A stretch of DNA of 64,000 bases. It comes from Eremomyces bilateralis CBS 781.70. Taxonomy: Eukaryota; Ascomycota; Dothideomycetes; Eremomycetales; Eremomycetaceae. Under the pieces are notes generated by a model. The model was not told where the DNA came from. It did no database searches and saw nothing but the letters and a program-made list of their open reading frames with translations. Shown here piece by piece: positions 35,150 through 46,587 of this stretch (position 1 is the stretch's first letter; every line of letters starts with the position of its first letter). The translations under genes and the position numbers were made by a program. The DNA is taken from contig NW_022985068.1 of assembly GCF_010015585.1 (NCBI RefSeq), positions 2,001,911 through 2,065,910 on the forward strand. Direction: 5' to 3'.

Positions 35150-37055
35150 ATGGCGGAAAAATCTGGTGAATATGCCAAGGGGGCGGGTGAATTCGATGTC
35201 TATGATCAGAGTCCAACGAGGGACCCCGATCCGGAACAACATCATCTTCATCGAGGCCTTAAATCGCGGCATATTACTATGATTGCAATTGGTGGTGCAA
35301 TTGGAACTGGTCTGATCATTGGAACTGGCTCCGCCCTCGCAAAAGCTGGGTGAGCTACCCTAACAGATTCGAATCGAATATGTGCGATTCCGGGATTACA
35401 ATCGCTGACACCACCTCAGTCCTGCATCGATCCTGATCTCATACTCCCTCGTCGGTGTCCTCGTCTGGATTGTCATGTGCGCCGTTGGAGAAATGGGTGC
35501 CTGGCTACCTCTCGAAGGTGGTTTCACTGCGTTCGCGGATCGTTATTGCGACAGTGCTCTTGGATTCGCCCTTGGATGGGTGAGTGAAACCTCCACAACT
35601 AATGGATGAACCTGCTGAGCGCTGACACACGGACAGACCTACTGGTTCAAATACATTATTGTCACCCCGAACCAGCTAACCGCAGGTGCGCTGGTCATCC
35701 AGTTCTGGGTAAAACCAGAGCGGGTAAACCCAGGAGTTTTTATCGCCATCTTCATGGTCCTGATTGCTTGCATCAACTATTTCGGTATCCGAGTGTTCGG
35801 AGAGTTCGAGTTCTACCTTTCTTCGTTCAAGGTCATTGTTGTCATCGGTCTGATTCTGCTATCGTTCATCTTGGCCCTTGGTGGCGGACCGAATCACGAT
35901 AGAATTGGATTCCGGTATTACCACGATCCCGGCGCATTCAAACCATATCTCAAGAGTGAGTCGAGCAACACATTCGATACTGTGGGCTGGTCTAACTTGT
36001 ATCTAGCTGGCAGCGCTGGTAACTTTTTGGGATTCTGGTCTAGCATGGTGACGGCTGTCTTCGCGTATCTCGGTACCGAGCTCGTCGGTGTCACCCTCGG
36101 AGAGGCTCAAAACCCACGCAAGACGATCCCTCGCGCGATCAAGCTCACCTTTTATCGAATCGTCTTCTTCTACGTCCTGTCTGTCTTATTCTTGGGTATG
36201 ATCGTTCCCTACGACTCCCCCGATTTGGTTTTCGCCACCAAGGTCACCAACAACTCGGCCTCCGCCTCTCCGTTCGTGGTCGCCATCAAACTTGCAGGAA
36301 TTCCGGTCCTCCCCCACATTTTGAACGCCTGCATTCTGATCTTCGTTTTCTCCGCGGCCAATTCCGATCTATATATCGGATCACGGACCATCTACGGTCT
36401 TGCGAAGGAAGGGAAAGCTCCACGCATCTTCGCCTGGACGGATAAACGTGGCGTTCCCGTCTTTTCACTTCTCATTTGCATCCTGATCTCCTCGCTGGCA
36501 TTCATGAATGTCTCGTCCGATAGCCGCAATGTGTTCCTTTACTTCGTTAATGTGGTCTCTATCCTCGGTAAGTTTCCATTCTAATGTTCATCAACCACAA
36601 CTGACAGGTGTCCAGGTCTTCTCACGTGGATTTCGATCCTGGTTGCTCACATCGGATTTATCCGAGCGCGCAAGGCGCAAAACGTACCGGTGGAGAGCCT
36701 CGCCTTCAAATCGCCCTTCGGGTTGTGGGGCTCTTCCATCGCTTTGTTCTTCTGCTGCTTGATCGCACTGACGAAGAACTTCAACGTGTTCGTCCACGAT
36801 GAGAAATATGGCAACCTTGATGTCCCCAATTTCATCACCGGCTACATCGGGATCCCGGTCTACCTTACCTTGATCGCTGGATACAAGCTGGTGTATCGCA
36901 ACAAAGCTATTGATCCTAAGACGGCGGACCTCTGGACGGGTAGGGAAGAGTATGAAAGGGAGACCAACTACTGGCTTGAGTTGGAGAGGGAGAAGAAAGA
37001 GTCCACCAAGCCGCAGTCGACGTTCTACAAGAGATTTGTCTCATGGCTTTTATAA
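35150..37055 (+). CDS. Amino-acid permease (YAT/APC family, Dip5-like)
   Basis: A plasma-membrane proton-coupled amino-acid importer by family. Exons are 35150-35349, 35420-35579, 35637-36567 and 36616-37055; introns are 70, 57 and 48 nt. The product is 576 aa, the normal size for the family. A hydrophilic N-terminus of about 40 residues leads to the conserved first membrane segment, HITMIAIGGAIGTGLIIGTG. Further family signatures are GEMGAWLPLEGGFTAFADR, ALGWTYWFKYIIVTPNQLTA, EFEFYLSSFKVIVVIGLI, GTELVGVTLGEAQNPRKTIP and SAANSDLYIGSRTIYGLA. About twelve membrane segments are visible. By memory the closest group is the acidic/general permeases (Dip5-like), but substrate range cannot be read from sequence. 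The cytosolic tail ends with a Lys/Glu-rich, Tyr/Trp-containing stretch. Confidence 0.93.
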
Positions 37056-37941
37056 GCGGGGAGCAGTAGAGAATTTTGATCTGGTTGTCGAGCAGGATCG
37101 GATCAGCATATGTTAGCATTGATTTAGATACACTAGCGTTTCAATTTGCATATACCCATATAACTATTACGCATCATGTGGTGACTACCTAAGTACTGAT
37201 TCCGTGGGGCTAGAGTTTTGGAGTTGAACCTGCTAAGAGGTGATGTAGAATGACGTCTTTCCCCTTCGGGAGCAGCCGCCTGTTCTCCTAATTCCCATCT
37301 GTATCCAACCTTTTCTGCTCCAACTTTGCCCAGTAAAAATCGCATTTATTGGTAGCACTATACTAGTCCTCCAGTCACACCCAATGTTCTTGTTCTTGTC
37401 ATAAAACCCTATAGAAATTATACTGTCTCTCTTGTATGTTTCTATCTATCGCGGGTGTCGTAGATATGCTGTATCTCTTAAGTCAACGCCACAAACGGCA
37501 CACGGACATTGATCCTGATATAGCCTAAGGGTCAAGGGACCATACTGGGTCAATGGGTTGGTCCCGTTGGCGGGGGAAGACAGCCTGTTTTCGTCATCGG
37601 GCGCTTTTCCTATGCTTGTCATAACCATATGACTTCCCATCCTCAACTCTTCTCTACCAAAGTTGCCGGGTCCTGAGCCATCCGTATAACTACTCTATGC
37701 GCGGGTAAAGGTTATTTCTGCTCAGCACGCCACTTCTAATTGCTACCTGCCTTCGCCCAAGTCCGACAAAGTCCCAAATATCAGCCCCTCATCGAGTCCG
37801 TCTCCCTGCACGTTGACATCCTGATCACCTGTACCCCACCTTGGCGAGCAGCGAAGTCGTGAACTTTCAAGCCTGAAGACCGCGTCGGTCAGCTTTGAAC
37901 AATTTTCTGGCTCAACCATCTCTACCTATACTTTGGGTAAC
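37056..37941. other. Intergenic region, no gene seen
   Basis: Holds the permease 3' region and the promoter of the next gene. Only short frames are present. A pyrimidine-rich stretch lies near 37780-37930. Confidence 0.5.
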
Positions 37942-40539
37942 ATGTCTCGCCGGTACGACGATTATGACGACCGGGATTACCCGTCTCGTCCTCTACGACG
38001 TGCATCTGACGACCTCGATATCGACATTCGTCATTCACCCGGCGCACGGCGGACTCGACCGCCCGTCGCCGAATACCCTGACGATCGTCCATCGAGACGG
38101 ATCCCTGACTTCATGCGAGATGACTACGACCGCAATGGCGAAGCGCAAGAGCTTGCGATTCGACGTAGAGACGATGACTACGGCCCATCCCCTCCTCGGG
38201 ACCGGCCGTATGAGCGAGAGGACATCGAAATCCGTGACCGAGATCACCGGGAGAGTTATCGGCTACCACCACGGAGACGAGAGGACCTGGATGATACCGA
38301 AATCTCGATTCGGAGGACGGAACGTGAAGATCGAGGTCCTCCAAGGGTGCGGGAGAGGAGCATCGAACGGGAAGACGTCAGCATAAGAAGGGTGGAGACA
38401 GATCGTGGTCCACTGCGACCACGTGGTGATATCGACCGAGATGATGTGGAGATCAGAGTCCGAAGGGAAGAGTCCCGAGGGCCGCCACCACGACGACGAC
38501 CCGAAGTGGTCGATCCGGATGAACTTGATATCAGAATACGGAGGGAAGAATCTAGAGGGCCACCACCACGCCGACGACCCGAAGGTATCGACCAAGATGA
38601 GCTTGATATCAGAATACGGAGGGAAGAATCTAGAGGGCCACCACCACGCCGACGACCCGAAGGTATCGACCAAGATGAGCTTGATATCAGAATACGAAGG
38701 GAAGAATCCAGAGGGCCACCACCACGCCGACGACCCGAAGGTATCGACCAAGATGAGCTTGATATCAAAATACGGAGGGAAGAATCTAGAGGACCTCCGC
38801 CACGACGGCGACCCGAAGGTATTGATAGGGAAGAGGTGATCATCCGTCGAGACGAACGAGATGCGAGGCCTTCCATGCGGGGAGTGACCTATCGAAGAAG
38901 GAGCCGAAGCCGAAGCAGTAGTTCCGGCTCGTCCCTCACGACGGATCGTGGAACTGTCCGCTCCCGAGGCCGACGCCGAAGCATGCCTCCGGTCGGAAGA
39001 CTTGTCGCGCGAGAACACGAAGAGTTTGTGTATAGGAGACGAGAACCGAGCATACCCCCACCGCCTCCCCCAGCTCCAGCGCGAGAGACAACGGAAGAGA
39101 TCATCATCCGGAGGGCGGAATCGAGTCCTTCACCACCACCACCTCTTCCGGAACCGGAACCGGAACCGATCGTTACGAGAACCGTTGAACCTGAATATCT
39201 TCCTCCTGTACATCGTGACGTGATCACACATGTCTACACGATTGACCATGGTAAGTAGCCGCTTCTAGAACCGGTGCTGTACACATATTTATCATTAAAC
39301 TCTCTAGGATTGAGACCTGCTAGTCCACCGTCTCCGCCACCTCCTCCGCCACCGGAGCCAGTAAAGGATGAAAGTTTGGAGATTGATATACGTAGAAAGT
39401 ATGCCATGTCCCATAGATTCCACCCCGATTTCTACATTGGAAGTGACTAACCCAGTCGCAGAGATGCTGATGGCGCCCGTGAGACCATCCACATCAGTGA
39501 CCGTGAACGCGAAGGCCGTCCTGTGGGGCGCCGCGCTCGCTCCGTCTCATTCTCTCATTCACCCCGTCGTCGATCACTTTCTTCGTCTCCCGGACGCCGT
39601 CATCGCTCTCGTAGCCGCGTTCGAGGCTCCGACCTCGACCTCGAAGCTGAGTACTACAACCGACGTGCCATGGAACGCGGGTATCCTGGGGAAGCCTACA
39701 ATGGCGCAACTAAGGATTGGGAGCACGTGGACGTTCCACCTGGCACTCATCGTGTTCAAATGGACGGTACGGGCGGTGGAAGCCAAGAGATTACTTGGCA
39801 GCGATACAATGGCGCCCGTCGCGCCAAATTCATTGGGGACGGCGAAGAGTTTGCGACGGATTATGGGATTCCCCCGAGAAGGGAGGTGTTGCCTGCTCCT
39901 CCGCCAGCGCCGAGCCCGATTCCAGCACTCCCGTCAAAGGCGAGAGAGTCGAGGGAAGAGTTGAGTGTTGAGATCCGGAGAAGGGAAGGGGGCCCACCGG
40001 TGGATCGCGAACTGGACCATATCTCTATCCGCGAAAGAGAGATTGAAGAGAGACACCTCCCTCACCCTCCTCCAACTCCGTCTCGGCGAACTAAGGATAT
40101 GTGGACTGAGGTTACTAAGGATCTTGTCCTCAAAGAAGCGATCCTTGAGTCCGGCTACCAGTTCGATGAGACGGAGGACTTCTTCTACATCATGGAGTAT
40201 CTTCGCTACGTATGTTATCGCCCCTTTTCATGGCTCTTCCACTCCAGTCACTGACCCTTGCAACAGGAAGATGTACTCCAACTCGTCCAGCGTTCGGACC
40301 GCATCCGAACCGAGCGTCGTCGTCGCATTCGTGAGATCGAATGGGAGCGTGAACACCTGCATCGTCCCCACGGGATTCCTCCACCCCCGATGGGTATGCA
40401 TGGGCCTCCGCCAATGCCTCCCCTTCTGGCGGGTCCGCCAATTCCACCGCCGCCATTCCTACCCCCAGGGGTCGAGCGTATCTATGATCGGGAGCGGATG
40501 GTGGTGGAAGAAGGAAGGGTACCGAGGAGGAGATATTGA
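37942..40539 (+). CDS. DUF8035-like Arg/Asp-rich protein with internal tandem repeats
   Basis: A fungal protein of unknown function. Exons are 37942-39250, 39308-39398, 39462-40209 and 40267-40539; introns are 57, 63 and 57 nt. The product is 806 aa. The first 290 residues are rich in Arg, Asp, Glu and Pro, with repeated phrases of the type D-[DE]-[VIL]-x-I-R-[RI]-R. Five 26-residue tandem repeats lie at about 167-296. An SR-like stretch (RRRSRSRSSSSGSS) and a second near RARSVSFSHSPRRRSLSSSP suggest an RNA-associated or nuclear role, which is inference. The conserved C-terminal domain spans about 678-748: MWTEVTKDLVLKEAILESGY, then FFYIMEYLRYEDVLQLVQ, ending in a basic RRRRIREIEWERE helix. 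I matched this end to DUF8035 from memory. The third intron splits the conserved YLRY-EDVL segment, which confirms the join. Confidence 0.85.
38440..38829 (+). repeat. Coding minisatellite: five 78-bp units (26 codons)
   Basis: Units start at 38440, 38518, 38596, 38674 and 38752. The consensus peptide begins DELDIRIRREESRGPPP and continues with an RRRPEGID block. Units 2-4 are nearly identical at the DNA level, and unit 5 differs slightly (DIKIRR). Unit 1 is more divergent (DDVEIRVRR, ending RRRPEVVDP), and the flanking protein contains older, looser versions of the same phrase. Confidence 0.95.
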
Positions 40540-41089
40540 TAGGAGACTGAGATTTACCGCCGAAATGTTTTCTGGGAGTGGCTGAGTATATTATATCAAG
40601 CCATGACGTTGAAGCTATTACGTATGGGCCGAAATTGAGCGTTTTGTCAGTCGCTGCTTCGGTAATTTTCAAGCCTGTTCGACCTCTTTCGCAGATATCT
40701 CTCAAGCTTAATGAATGGACGGACTAGATTATGAATACCTAGGTTTTTCGCTCGTTGGCTTAGCTTCAATTATTTGCACGACTTGAATACGTGTTTTAGA
40801 AGATCGACCTCTTCATGGCAAGCAAAGCATAGCAGACTAGGTTCCTTACGAAGCAATGACACGCTGATGTTCTCTATTAAGTACCAATCAATGAGATACT
40901 TTGAGGGAGCATATTTTACGACAATCCTCGTGACAACTATAACGGAGCAGCATTCCGTTGGTAGAGTTTGAAAAGTGTGTCTTTCCGGAGGCAGATATCA
41001 TACTACCCTAACAGCAGTACGTCTACTGAATTCCCAGGTTGTAGCTGGGAGATCGAACACCCAATGTGATCAATGTGACACGTTGCCAT
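40540..41089. other. Convergent intergenic region, no gene seen
   Basis: The DUF8035-like gene and Cdc37 both end here. Only short frames are present, with AT-rich 3'-flank composition. Confidence 0.55.
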
Positions 41090-42781
41090 TCATTCCGGGT
41101 TGGGTGCCAGATCCGTCGGTTCGTCATGCACGACCTGATCCCTTTCAGCCTCAATCTCCTTCATCTTCGCCCGACCTTCCTCAGTGGTGGCATCAATGAC
41201 GCCCTCCTCCACACTCAGCATGCCGCCATTTGACAAGTTCTCCACGACCTCTTCCGCCTCTTCGACGCTCATCTTCGCAAGAACCTTATTGATCTCGTCC
41301 AAACTACCGGTCTCGAGGGCTCTTTGAAGGCCTGGCGGGAATGAATCGAAGATCTCCCGTGCGGCTACAAGCTCTGGAGGTGCGACGGACGGGTCTTCAA
41401 CGGCTGGGGGAACGTTGACTGTAATGGTGGTGTTTGGGTCGACCGCTTGCAACTGGATTTGCTCCACCCCAGCGGCTCCTTCCTCTTCCTCTTTCTCTTG
41501 TCGGGCCTTCTCTTCGGCGGCTTTGACTTTGATCTTGCCGTACGTCCCCTTGACATCGTCGAGGAAGAGTGCTTGAGCTTTATGTCCGGGACTGGTGACT
41601 CTGTGTGGAATTTAGTACGGATTAACGGTCCATGGGACGAGTCAAATTCTTACCGCTTGAAGAACAACTGCACTCCGTCCAGGCCGAGCGATCGGCAGTA
41701 CTGTAGAAGCAAAGCTTGGTGGACACACTGTCTCGCGTATCTATCCTGCCCCGCAATTTGGCTATTAAAAGCCTCAATCAGCAGGCCATCCGTCTCATTC
41801 TCGTTGAGAACCTTGGGATGTTCCTGGATAAAGCGAAGAAGTGCTCGGTAGTCGGCCATGTCAATCTTTGCAAACTCCTTGCCCAACTTCGAGGCACGGA
41901 CGGAATCCTCGTTGATTTCCTCCTCAGCCCGGATCCCATCTTCGACGTCCGCATCGGCACCTGACGATTGCCCGGTGTCTGCTCGTAGAAGTGGATCCCG
42001 TTGAGCACTTCCGGGGTTCAAGAGCTCGACCGACTTGGGGTTCGATGATGAGGCTTCTTGTTTCGCTTTAGAAACCTATGCGCAGTTAGCGTCATATTCC
42101 TCTATATTCCGGATGTCCGGTTAGTGTCCTCGTACTGAGCTGTAGTCGAATCCTGTATGAAGATTGTCGCTTGTAATGTGCTTTTTCTCCTCCTTCTCAA
42201 GCTCTGCAAGCTTTGCCAAGAGCTGCTTTTGCAGCCCTGCGACTTCTTCCCTATGTTTTCCCACCTCGGTTATGAACGCTTCATACCGATCTTTCGTGGT
42301 GTCCTTGTCAATCGCTGCTTTGACTTGGTCGACTAGAGCGGCCATCATTTTTGAGTACGTTGGAGGATCTTCCACGTGTTGATGCACACCTTCCGGTGCA
42401 GGCGGGGGTCGATCCTTCGACGGATCGCCAGCAGACTCGATTAAACTTTGAAAAACCAGTTCCTCTGGAGATTGAGCGGATGCGTTGGCTTTGTGAGACT
42501 TGAGTGCTGTGAGGAGGCGGTCGATTCGATCCATCAAGCCATCGTTAATAATACGCTCGTACCCCAACGTCGAGATATTGTGCTTTCGTTGAAGGCGGTC
42601 CTGGTGGATTTGGGCTTGCTTTGCCCGGATGAAAGACTTCTTGTCGACATTGGGATGTACTTCTATGTCGGAATCATCGGAGAGCTCGAGGGCATCCTAC
42701 AGAGATATCACAGTCAACAATGGATGAGTGAAGCTGGGGATGGGTTGGTCCACATACCCACTTGCTGTAGTCAACTGGCAT
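41090..42781 (-). CDS. CDC37: Hsp90 co-chaperone Cdc37
   Basis: Delivers protein kinases to Hsp90 in the cytosol. Exons in order: 42781-42758, 42696-42136, 42075-41654, 41600-41090; introns are 61, 60 and 53 nt. The product is 505 aa. Exon 1 encodes only MPVDYSKW, and its join with exon 2 gives the invariant Cdc37 N-terminus MPVDYSKWDALELSDDSD, followed by IEVHPNVDKKSFIRAKQ. The Ser in DDSD is the conserved CK2 phosphorylation site (Ser13/14 in orthologues). A coiled-coil region follows, then the Hsp90-binding middle domain (FAKIDMADYRALLRFIQEHP, AGQDRYARQCVHQALLLQYC) and a C-terminal domain ending in an acidic tail. The gene is divergent from the ABC-transporter gene, with 720 bp between start codons. 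Confidence 0.95.
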
Positions 42782-42943
42782 GATGTGCGATCACAGTCGG
42801 TGAATTGGCTTTGGCAAGGCTTTGGCAGATTGATGGAATCGAAGTAGCTATTAATATTGAAGGAACTGGGAGAGGTGGTAGGGAGGAGAAGTAGCTAAGT
42901 TCCTACAGTGTGCGAGAAGTAAGCTAAGACAAGGGAAGCCTTG

Positions 42944-42956
42944 GAATGTTCTGGAG
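42944..42956. promoter_or_regulatory. Candidate heat-shock element upstream of Cdc37
   Basis: GAATGTTCTGGAG consists of three alternating 5-bp heat-shock units (GAA, TTC, then GAG as an imperfect third), 163 bp upstream of the Cdc37 start. Hsf1 control of Cdc37 is plausible. The same intergenic region serves the ABC transporter. Confidence 0.45.
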
Positions 42957-43194
42957 CCACAGCAGACCGATGGTATCCAACCAAGTTTTCCTAGAATTCC
43001 ATCCTTCTGCCAATCTGCTGAAGTGCTGACCGGTCTTTCTTCCTGTTTCTTCCGGTTGTATTTCGTATAAAAACGAATAGAACAGCAGAAAATACATGTA
43101 GGAATCCGATGATAGCGGGGTGAAGTCTAAATATTTGCCTGACAGCCTAAGGCATGAAACTGATCATGCACCTGACACAATAGTTACATGTTAT

Positions 43195-43200
43195 CACGTG
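43195..43200. promoter_or_regulatory. CACGTG motif in the Cdc37-ABC transporter divergent promoter
   Basis: A single CACGTG lies 302 bp before the transporter start and 414 bp before the Cdc37 start. It matches the boxes seen upstream of BBP, Yra1, bS16m, Efr3 and the BEACH gene. Confidence 0.35.
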
Positions 43201-43501
43201 TCGGGCCGCAGCCGCGGTTATAAGGCGTCAAGGCTGAACTCGGGTTGCTGCCTCATGGCTCACTTTCGGCTTCCCTTATGATTCCATGTCATTATTAAGG
43301 CCCTAGAAACCTCCGAAACCGCTTCTTGCTGGTGATCTTCCATTGTAAATGCCACTCCCGTCTTGATACATTCATCTTTCCCGCCCAGAACCGTTTCCCT
43401 CTAAGACATCCTGATGACCCGAATCTCTATCCAGGAATCCAAAAGGCAATCTGTTGTGTATAGGTGCCGTTGATCGCCAACGGTTCGAACCTGTAGCAAC
43501 C

Positions 43502-45862
43502 ATGTCCTCCCCATCCCACATCTTCACCCGGCGAATCTGGCACCAGGCTGCTCAAGGAGCTCAGTCCGCGAAATCGCCGGTGCAATCGCTCCTATCTGCA
43601 CGGGGAGGAAAGAATGTCGCCTATACCTTCGCAATTCCTTCCGCGCGATGCCTCGGAACGTTGACCCTCTCAAGCACGCGAACTCTCCTCCATCGGGTCC
43701 CTCGGTCATTCCCCAGCGCAGTTTCGGATTGCAAAGCAGCCGCCGGCTCATCGAAACGTGTCTTCGCTACAAGTCGAGCTTTACAAGCAGCGAAGAAGGA
43801 AGTATCATACCGCGATGAGATCAAACACCGGAATAAGGATGAGGACGATGTAGAGGAGGACGAAAATGATTTCAAGCGCTCGGAGAAGGCGTCGCAAGCG
43901 TCGCAAATCAACCTACGAGCGAGACTCAGCAAAGAAGGATCCAAAAACCGAGGCATGAGTGAGATATGGAGGCTTATCATGATAGCCATCCCGGAGCGGA
44001 AGATGTTGGGCGTTGCCGTCCTTTGCCTCTTCGTCTCATCCGGTGTGACCATGTCAATCCCCTTCGCCATTGGAAAGATATTGGATATTGCCAACAAAGA
44101 TCCGGAGGGAAAGGCGGACTTCCTCATGGGATTGGACCCAACGACGTTTTACCTCGGGCTCGCCGCGATCTTTTCCGTCGGGGCAGCCGCCAACTTCGGA
44201 CGAGTCATCTTACTGCGGAAAGTGGGTGAACGGATTGTTGCGCGCTTGCGGACTCAGCTGTTCCGGAAAACCATGACTCAAGATGCCGAGTTCTTCGATG
44301 CGAATCGCGTTGGTGATCTCATTTCTCGTCTGAGTTCTGACACCATCATCGTTGGGAAGAGTGTCACCCAGAACCTTTCCGATGGATTGCGGGCCGTCGT
44401 CAGTGGTGCTGCCGGCTTCTCCCTCATGGCATACGTCAGTTTGGACCTGACCCTGTACTTCCTTTACCTTTTCCCCATCATTGGCGGGGGTGCATTCTTT
44501 TTCGGTCGATTCATCCGGAATATCTCCCGAAAATTACAAAAGGGTGTGGGTACATTGACCAAGATTGCCGAAGAACGCCTGGGAAGCGTCCGAACTTCCC
44601 AGGCCTTTGCAGGGGAGGTGCAAGAAGTGTCACGATACAACAAGCAAGTTCGCAAGATCTATGATCTAGGAGTGAGGGAGGCCAAATGGTCAGCCGCCTT
44701 CTTTGGTGGAACCGGGTTTGCTGGGAACATCACCATCCTATACATCCTCTTTCGCGGAAGCGGCATGGTCCAAGGCGGAGACATCAGTATTGGCGAACTC
44801 TCATCGTTTCTGATGTACACGGCTTATGCTGGCAGTTCGATGTATGGCCTCAGCGGATTTTTCGGTGAATTAATGAAGGGTGTTGGCGCTGCTACCCGAC
44901 TTTTCGAGTTGCAAGATCGCACTCCACCCTCACCAACCAAGGGCGCCCGCGTTCTCTCCGCTCGTGGCGACATTGCGTTTAATAGTGTCTCTTTTTCATA
45001 CCCCACTCGCCCTGCCGTTTCGATCTTTCAAAACCTCAGCTTCCGAGTCGAACAGGGTACCAATGTTGCCATTGTCGCGCCATCCGGTGCTGGGAAATCT
45101 ACCGTTGCGAGTCTTCTCATGCGATTTTATGTTCCTGGCTCCGGCTCCATCACCATTGATGGGAAAGATATTGGCGAAATGAACGCAAAGCAACTCCGTC
45201 GCAAGATTGGCTATGTTGGACAGGAGCCGGTGCTCTTTTCTGGATCGGTTGCCGAGAATATTTCTTATGGTAGGCCATGGGCTACTCGTTCGGAGATCAT
45301 CCAAGCCGCCCGCAAAGCCAACTGTGGGTTCATCTCGGATTTCCCTGAGGGCCTAGAAACCCATGTTGGTGCTCGCGGTACCCAACTGTCGGGCGGTCAG
45401 AAGCAACGGATCGCCATTGCCCGTGCCTTGCTCAAAGATCCCGACATCTTGATTCTTGATGAAGCGACTAGTGCTTTGGACGCCGAAAGCGAGACACTGG
45501 TCAATCAAGCGTTGCATACGCTCCTCCGAGAGAAGAACACCACCATTTCCATTGCACACCGTCTGTCAACCATTAAACGATCGGATCGAATCATCTGTAT
45601 CGGCGCTGACGGCACGGTCGCTGAGGAAGGGACCTATGAAGAGCTAACTACCCGTGATGGTGCCTTTACTCGATTGATGGAATGGCAGATGCAAGGAGGG
45701 GATGCACTTATGAAGAGAGGAGAGAATAGGGGCGAAGTAAGCGAGGAGGAAGAGCGCGAATATGACCTCGAGAGCGACGAAGACGCTGAACATGAACAGG
45801 AAAAGTCCGAGGAGGAGGCGAAGAAAGCTGAACCCTCAGAGGTCCCTGCTAGACCGAGGTAG
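43502..45862 (+). CDS. MDL1: Mitochondrial ABC half-transporter (Mdl1-type, ABCB10-like)
   Basis: An inner-membrane exporter; yeast Mdl1 exports peptides from the matrix. The gene is intronless and encodes 786 aa. The first 90 residues are rich in Arg, Ser and Ala with few acids, as in a mitochondrial presequence; an acidic/basic linker follows. The membrane domain is at about 165-460, with segments such as MLGVAVLCLFVSSGVTMSIP and the coupling stretch RVGDLISRLSSDTIIVGKSV. The ATPase domain is at about 490-740: Walker A as VAPSGAGKST (Ala-526 in place of the usual first Gly), Q-loop VGQEPVLFSG, signature LSGGQKQRIAIARAL, Walker B ILILDEATSALD, H-loop IAHRLSTIK. The C-terminal 40 residues are highly acidic. 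One ATP site per chain implies a homodimer. The frame stays open upstream to 43454, but the first ATG is at 43502. Confidence 0.93.
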   Translation: MSSPSHIFTRRIWHQAAQGAQSAKSPVQSLLSARGGKNVAYTFAIPSARCLGTLTLSSTRTLLHRVPRSFPSAVSDCKAAAGSSKRVFATSRALQAAKKEVSYRDEIKHRNKDEDDVEEDENDFKRSEKASQASQINLRARLSKEGSKNRGMSEIWRLIMIAIPERKMLGVAVLCLFVSSGVTMSIPFAIGKILDIANKDPEGKADFLMGLDPTTFYLGLAAIFSVGAAANFGRVILLRKVGERIVARLRTQLFRKTMTQDAEFFDANRVGDLISRLSSDTIIVGKSVTQNLSDGLRAVVSGAAGFSLMAYVSLDLTLYFLYLFPIIGGGAFFFGRFIRNISRKLQKGVGTLTKIAEERLGSVRTSQAFAGEVQEVSRYNKQVRKIYDLGVREAKWSAAFFGGTGFAGNITILYILFRGSGMVQGGDISIGELSSFLMYTAYAGSSMYGLSGFFGELMKGVGAATRLFELQDRTPPSPTKGARVLSARGDIAFNSVSFSYPTRPAVSIFQNLSFRVEQGTNVAIVAPSGAGKSTVASLLMRFYVPGSGSITIDGKDIGEMNAKQLRRKIGYVGQEPVLFSGSVAENISYGRPWATRSEIIQAARKANCGFISDFPEGLETHVGARGTQLSGGQKQRIAIARALLKDPDILILDEATSALDAESETLVNQALHTLLREKNTTISIAHRLSTIKRSDRIICIGADGTVAEEGTYEELTTRDGAFTRLMEWQMQGGDALMKRGENRGEVSEEEEREYDLESDEDAEHEQEKSEEEAKKAEPSEVPARPR

Positions 45863-46587
45863 CTCACGCATTGGGTTAAGAATCGGCAGAATGATCACGG
45901 CTATTTGCATGGTCGGCGTTTGGGTGTACCATATCTCAACTATGTCGAAACTAGAGGTAGAAGCGGAGGCGTCGTCATTCAGTCATCGAGCCATGGGCTT
46001 GGAACATGGCACAAGAGTCCCTTTTATCGCCTATTCATGCAGGTAACTTTGAGCAATCGGAAACTGGAACTTATACATCCTCTGTTGGGTAAAGTTGATG
46101 TCGGCCTTTGGCACTTCTTTCCAACCTGCTAGAAGAACTCCAGTGCAGATCAGACTACGACGCTCAAAGCCAACCCAGCGGGTTCACTAACGATTATCGA
46201 CACGAACGAGGCACCATAACCACAAGTCCGAGTCTTGATTTACACACTTCTTGACTCCAAAGGGGTTACCTGAAACCCATCCATTCGTACACCGAGGCCG
46301 AGACATACCCCTAGCCTTGGGTCAGTCCTCAATGGACTGATGGCCTCCATTAATTCCATGCAGAGGAGCTTTGACCTTGATGGATAGAGACTTTTCGACA
46401 TCTCTTACATTGTAAAATACATAGGAATATTTCGTGTACATAATACAAGGTACTCAATGCAGACCACATCTCCAATCAACAACGCTCCACCCCAACGTTT
46501 GCGGAGTGATGGATATTCAAGGAAATCAATTCATTGATATGCCCTGAGCAGTGACGACGTATGTCAGGTAACTCCCGAGCATAGGTA
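45863..46587. other. Convergent intergenic region, no gene seen
   Basis: 3' flanks of the ABC transporter and Efr3. The plus-strand frame 45762-46046 overlaps the transporter end and continues downstream; it is a shadow frame. Confidence 0.55.

Noticed and set aside
38256-39018. Long antisense frames (206 and 251 codons) opposite the DUF8035-like gene
   Set aside because: They exist because the 78-bp repeat is a multiple of three and the sense strand is Arg/Asp/Pro-rich; they are shadow frames.
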